From assembly GCF_011320225.1 (NCBI RefSeq), contig NZ_JAAOEN010000005.1, forward strand, positions 161,515 through 225,514: 64,000 nucleotides of DNA, given 5' to 3'. Every line of letters starts with the position of its first letter. Within the stretch, counting starts at the first letter, position 1. The notes beneath the pieces were generated by a model. The model had not been told where the DNA came from, made no database searches, and saw only the letters and a program-made list of their open reading frames with translations. A program made the position numbers and the translations under genes. Below, piece by piece: positions 60,182 to 64,000 of this stretch. The DNA is from Phytoactinopolyspora limicola. Lineage in GTDB: Bacteria; Actinomycetota; Actinomycetes; Jiangellales; Jiangellaceae.

Positions 60182-62500
60182 ATGAAGAGACAATCTTGTG
60201 ACACAGAGGCCGTCGTTCCACAGGGCGTGGCCGCTGAAGCCCGGACGGTCGGCGTGTGCATCGTGGGCGCGGGCCCGGCAGGACTGGCGGCGGCCAGGGC
60301 GTTACGTGCACACGGTGTGCCGTATGAGCACTTCGAGCGGCACGACCGGGTGGGAGGCATTTGGGACGTCGAACGGCCCGGCGGGCCGATGTATGACTCG
60401 GCGCACTTCATCTCCAGCAGGACACGTTCAGGTTTCCACCACTTCCCGATGCCCGACGACTATCCGGACTATCCGAGCCACCGCCAGGTGTTGACCTACG
60501 TCGAGGACTTCGCCCACTCTTTTGGGCTTCTCGACGCGGTCTCATTCGGCGTCGAGGTCCAACGGATCACGTCCTCCGCGGACGGCTGGCTTGTTGAAAC
60601 CTCCCCCGTCGACGGTTCCGAGCCACCGACTGTCCGCCACTACCGAGCGGTGATCTGCGCAAGTGGCGCGCAGTGGTTTCCCCGCATCCCGGACTCCCTA
60701 GACGGGTTTACCGGTGAACTCATCCCGGGTCGGGATTACCGCAATCCCGACCCGTTCATCGGAACCAGCACTCTGGTGATCGGGGCTGGAAACTCCGGGT
60801 GCGACATCGCCGTCGACATTGGGCGGGTGGCGAACCGCTGCGCCCTGAGTCTCCGGCGCGGATATTGGTTCATCCCGAAGCACATCTCAGGCGTGCCAAG
60901 TGACACTCTCGACGACGGGTTGGAGTGGATCCCTCGGCGCCTGCGCCGGTTCCTCTCCGAGCTCACGCTCCGGCTCGTCGTGGGAGATCTGCGCAGATTC
61001 GGCTTACCCAAACCGGACCATCGGCTACTCGACTCACACCCGACCGTGGGCACACGCATCCTTGACTCGCTTGCTCACGGAGACGTCGTGGCGCGGCCAG
61101 ACATCCGGCGGGTGGAGGGCCGAACCGTGGAGTTCGTCGACGGCAGGAGAGAGGAATTCGATCGGATCATCGCCGCCACCGGATACGAGCCCCGGGTGCC
61201 CTACGCCAAAGGTCTCATTACCAGCATCGACGAGGACGAACTGTACCTAGGAACGTTCTCGCGCCGACATCGCAACCTCTTCGTCCTTGGCCTCAATGAG
61301 AGCAACTCCGGGGGGTTCATGCTGTTCGACGAGGCGGCATCCATCGTGGCGCAGTACGTCGTCAGTCAGGATCGCGATCCGTCCCGCGCCGCCCGATTCG
61401 ACGAACGGATCGCGCACCACCACCCCGACCTGCTCGGCGGACTTCACCTGTCCTCCTCGCCAAGGCACCAGGGTTATGTCGACTCCGGTGCCTTCGTCCG
61501 GGCTATCCGAAAGACCCTCGGAGACATGGGGTGGGTAGGAGCTGACCAGGAACCCAATCGATCCACCGAGGGCGGCGGCCCGGTGCGGGAACGCGGCGAT
61601 CTCCGGGGTGAGGTCATCGCCCTGACCGGCGCAACCGGCGGGCTCGGCGCCCACGTTGCCCTGCGGGCCGCGGCACGCGGTGCCACGATCATCGCGATCG
61701 ACGTCGACCTCCACAGGCTGGAACATCTCGTCCGTACCCTTCCGGCCGAGGATGGCCAGAAACATCGCGCCATCGTGTGTGCCGACCTCGCGGATCCGGT
61801 GGCGGTTGAACAACTTGCACAGGAACTCATCGCCCTGCCGAAGCTGGATGCTCTCGTCAGCAACGCAGGGATGGCCATCGGGGGCGAGATAGACGACCGC
61901 ACCGATGAAGATCTGAACCGAGAGATCCGCGTCAACCTCGTCGCGCCGCTGCAACTGACCCGCTCGGTGCTGCCGCGACTGCGCGCTTCTCAGCGGCCAC
62001 GGATCGTCTTTACCGGCTCGCTGGGCGGCGTGATAGCGATGGGAACCGATCCGATCTACGCGGCAAGTAAGTTCGGCCTCCGAGGCGCGGCTCTCTCGCT
62101 ACACCTCGCGTTGCGCCGGGAAGGAATCGCCGTGTCCATCGTGCAACCGTCAGCCATCGACACGCCGATGCTCGAACGTGAGGCAGCAATCGGAGCGGAG
62201 CCGTCGCAATTCATCACCGCTCCGCAGACCCCGGACGACGTCGCCGGTACGGTGATCCGCGCACTGATCTCGCCTCGCCCCGAGACGTACCCGCAACGTC
62301 TCGACGGCTTGCTCGCCCGGGTGGCGATGCTTGCCCCGAACATGCTTCCCGGGCTGACCCGGTTCGCGGATCGGCTCGGGCGCCCCGGTCTCGAACGCTA
62401 CCGTGCACGAATGCGGCAGCGGGGCAGGCAAACGGCACCCGACCAGGTCAGTGGTAACCCATTGACCCGGCAGGGACAAGCCGGGGTCAACTCAGGATGA
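60182..62500 (+). CDS. Fusion protein: flavin-containing monooxygenase-like domain plus short-chain dehydrogenase domain
   Basis: The 772-residue protein has an N-terminal FMO-like part with the FAD motif VGAGPAGLAAARA (residues 28-40), FPMPDDYPDYPSH and a second dinucleotide motif VIGAGNSGCDIA (about 198-209). The FMO/BVMO fingerprint FxGxxxHxxxW/Y reads FTGELIPGRDY (176-186), so the His is Pro182. From about residue 472 an SDR domain follows: TGATGGLG (482-489), SNAGMAIG and Tyr626-x3-Lys630 in YAASK. An FMO/BVMO plus SDR could oxidise an alcohol and a ketone in sequence. AAGGAG precedes the ATG. Confidence 0.87.
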   Translation: MKRQSCDTEAVVPQGVAAEARTVGVCIVGAGPAGLAAARALRAHGVPYEHFERHDRVGGIWDVERPGGPMYDSAHFISSRTRSGFHHFPMPDDYPDYPSHRQVLTYVEDFAHSFGLLDAVSFGVEVQRITSSADGWLVETSPVDGSEPPTVRHYRAVICASGAQWFPRIPDSLDGFTGELIPGRDYRNPDPFIGTSTLVIGAGNSGCDIAVDIGRVANRCALSLRRGYWFIPKHISGVPSDTLDDGLEWIPRRLRRFLSELTLRLVVGDLRRFGLPKPDHRLLDSHPTVGTRILDSLAHGDVVARPDIRRVEGRTVEFVDGRREEFDRIIAATGYEPRVPYAKGLITSIDEDELYLGTFSRRHRNLFVLGLNESNSGGFMLFDEAASIVAQYVVSQDRDPSRAARFDERIAHHHPDLLGGLHLSSSPRHQGYVDSGAFVRAIRKTLGDMGWVGADQEPNRSTEGGGPVRERGDLRGEVIALTGATGGLGAHVALRAAARGATIIAIDVDLHRLEHLVRTLPAEDGQKHRAIVCADLADPVAVEQLAQELIALPKLDALVSNAGMAIGGEIDDRTDEDLNREIRVNLVAPLQLTRSVLPRLRASQRPRIVFTGSLGGVIAMGTDPIYAASKFGLRGAALSLHLALRREGIAVSIVQPSAIDTPMLEREAAIGAEPSQFITAPQTPDDVAGTVIRALISPRPETYPQRLDGLLARVAMLAPNMLPGLTRFADRLGRPGLERYRARMRQRGRQTAPDQVSGNPLTRQGQAGVNSG

Positions 62501-62539
62501 TGAGCACATCCGTGGTGACGGGACCGACTCGCGGCGTTG

Positions 62540-63310
62540 TCAATTCGGGCGGACGGTAAGGATCTGCGAAACGGTTCCGACTGGCCCCTGGATGTCGTAG
62601 ATGACGCTGCTGGTCAAACCCAGGCCGTGAGGTCCGAAGGAGACGGTGGTGTCGAAGCCGATCCACTCCCCACGCGGCTGGGTGAACAGGTGCGCCGTCA
62701 GGTCGAGGTTGGGGAAGGCCACGTCGTTCGGCGAGACTCGCACGGCCATGCCGTTGGCGGCGTCGAATAGTCCGGCGGCGCTGGCCAGCGGGCTGACGTC
62801 CTCGCCGTGGATGAGCGCGAGCGGGGTCCGTACCCAGTACGCGGCACGCCCTGGGCCGGACTCGACGCGACGCACGTCTGTGGAGGCGATGAAGCCGCCT
62901 TGCCACACTGTCAACGGATCCCACACCGGCATGGCGTCCGGCGGTGGGATCGCTGGAAACGCCGACCCCTCGATTCCGGCGGTGTCTCCCGGTCGCATAA
63001 GCCAGGCGCGCAGCAGGACGGCGTCGCGCCCGTCATGTGCGAGAGCGGCCTCGACGAGTTCAATGGTGCGGCCTGGCCGGACGACCTTGACCGTGATGTC
63101 GACGACATCGATCGGGATGGTGCCGAGGATGTCGTAGGAAAGCCGGCCGATCACGAGGTCATCGCCCCGGCGGTGGTCGCGGTCGAGTTCCATGGCATGG
63201 GCCAGCAGGCCGAAGGCGGGTGCGATGTGCTGGAATTCGGGGTCCCACGCTCCGCCGACGTGGTCGGTCGCCTGGAAGCTCGACTCTCCAGTCCGCTTGA
63301 AATAGGCCAT
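62540..63310 (-). CDS. Thioesterase-family protein (TesB-like double hotdog)
   Basis: The 256-residue protein has two hotdog halves: FQATDHVGGAWDPEFQHIAP, with GRLSYDILGTIPIDVVDITV in the first, and MAVRVSPNDVAFPNLDLTAH, with WIGFDTTVSFGPHGLGLTSS in the second. This is the actinobacterial acyl-CoA thioesterase (4HBT_3/TesB) type. It converges with the FMO-SDR gene and could hydrolyse an acyl-CoA in the same or another pathway. Confidence 0.82.
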   Translation of the reverse strand: MAYFKRTGESSFQATDHVGGAWDPEFQHIAPAFGLLAHAMELDRDHRRGDDLVIGRLSYDILGTIPIDVVDITVKVVRPGRTIELVEAALAHDGRDAVLLRAWLMRPGDTAGIEGSAFPAIPPPDAMPVWDPLTVWQGGFIASTDVRRVESGPGRAAYWVRTPLALIHGEDVSPLASAAGLFDAANGMAVRVSPNDVAFPNLDLTAHLFTQPRGEWIGFDTTVSFGPHGLGLTSSVIYDIQGPVGTVSQILTVRPN

Positions 63311-63494
63311 CGTCTCGACTCTTCCGCCTCGTTTTCGGTGCTACGTCGTCAGAGGTTATCTGTAGCAACTTCGGACGACCCGCAGAGACTGCTCCGGGAG
63401 GCGCTGGCCACGCTCTGACCGCACCTTCGTCTCTCCCTCCGCGCCTTGATCGGACGTTACCGATGGCCCGACTCGAGGCGTGTGTCATGGACGG

Positions 63495-64000
63495 TCAGTG
63501 TGGTGTCGGGTCGGCGCCTGGTGCCGCAATGGTGGTGTAGCGGTCGAGGTAGTCCGAAGCGATGGTGCGGGCTTGCTGCGGGGTGATGGCGCCAGTGGAT
63601 ATGAGGCTGCCGAGGCCGTGTGAGAGCGACATGATCTCGTAGGCTCGTTCCGTGGCGGCGGTGCCTGTTGCCATTGTGTGGGGGGCGAGGCTGTCGGCGA
63701 GCCGCCGCAGATGATCGCGATAGACAGCTCCCATCCCATCCGGGTCGGAGACCGACAGTTGCTCTAGCGAGACCCCGAGGCGATGGAAGGCTCTGCTCTG
63801 CTCGTCAAGCGGTAATGCCGCCTCGAAGAACGTTCGTAGCGGGGCGCCCGCTTCCCCCTGGGTGGACGCGAGTGCTTGCTGCCAGTGCTGCACGCTGCGT
63901 TCGGACATGGCTCGCAGGACGGTGGTGAGCAATTCGTTCTTGGACTTGCCGTAGTACTGCACGAGGCGCAGGGAGACGCCTGCTTCGGCGGCCACGTTGC
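63495..64000 (-). CDS. TetR-family regulator, N-terminus cut by the window edge
   Basis: The minus-strand frame is open to the right edge. The visible part starts inside the helix-turn-helix (NVAAEAGVSLRLVQYYGKSK) and goes on to the C-terminal ligand domain, ending TIAAPGADPTPH; about 168 residues are seen and perhaps 30 are missing. The VQYYGKSKNELL end of the recognition helix fits TetR. It lies 184 bases from the thioesterase gene, in the same direction. Confidence 0.85.
   Translation of the reverse strand, partial: NVAAEAGVSLRLVQYYGKSKNELLTTVLRAMSERSVQHWQQALASTQGEAGAPLRTFFEAALPLDEQSRAFHRLGVSLEQLSVSDPDGMGAVYRDHLRRLADSLAPHTMATGTAATERAYEIMSLSHGLGSLISTGAITPQQARTIASDYLDRYTTIAAPGADPTPH

Overview
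The window is very GC-rich, uses many GTG starts, has ATGA/GTGA gene junctions, lipoprotein lipoboxes, several ECF sigma factors, DUF664-type DinB proteins and a CGNR regulator. This points to an actinomycete, perhaps one related to Jiangella; that placement is an impression, not a search result. No rRNA, tRNA, CRISPR array, transposase or replication origin was recognised.

Layout. 1-4.8 kb: start of an exported protein (runs off the left edge), a membrane protein, a flavin disulfide oxidoreductase and an exported serine hydrolase, with a perfect 36-bp hairpin between the last two. 5.0-20.0 kb: a dense co-directional catabolic block. It holds an NMT1-type ABC importer, a HyuA/HyuB ATP-dependent enzyme whose B subunit carries a cysteine-rich acetone-carboxylase-gamma-like tail, a LigA/LigB-type extradiol dioxygenase, an IclR regulator, a dienelactone-hydrolase-like enzyme, two paralogous alpha/beta hydrolases, a class II aldolase/decarboxylase, acylating acetaldehyde dehydrogenase and 4-hydroxy-2-oxovalerate aldolase. 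The likely end products are pyruvate and acetyl-CoA; the starting substrate is unknown. Three 15-bp sites of form TTYCG-N5-CGGAW lie before the importer, before hyuA and before iclR, suggesting one IclR regulon.

20-32.4 kb: an SH3-domain secreted protein, then a phenylacetate catabolic locus: tetR(paaR-like)-paaK-paaI on the minus strand, and thiolase-paaH, then paaZ-paaABCDE on the plus strand. PaaR-like sites lie in the divergent promoter and before paaZ. A perfect 56-bp palindrome overlaps the end of paaA. No paaF or paaG is present here.

32.4-64 kb: an accessory mix. It includes an acetyltransferase, two paralogous alpha/beta hydrolases, a SnoaL-tailed sigma factor, two class A beta-lactamase-family proteins around a LysR gene, two DinB proteins, a small alarmone synthetase, a SigE-type sigma with a propeller-like membrane partner, an ECF42-type sigma with its YCII/DGPF partner, a truncated MFS gene, a LysR/EamA pair, a HAD/CGNR pair with two matching operators, a methyltransferase, two AraC regulators, an FMO-SDR fusion protein, a thioesterase and a TetR gene cut by the right edge.

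The most unusual non-coding signal is a roughly 340-bp intergenic element present twice (21.35-21.70 kb and 36.85-37.22 kb). It contains five repeats spaced 30-33 bp, about three helical turns, and in the second copy a long inverted repeat.
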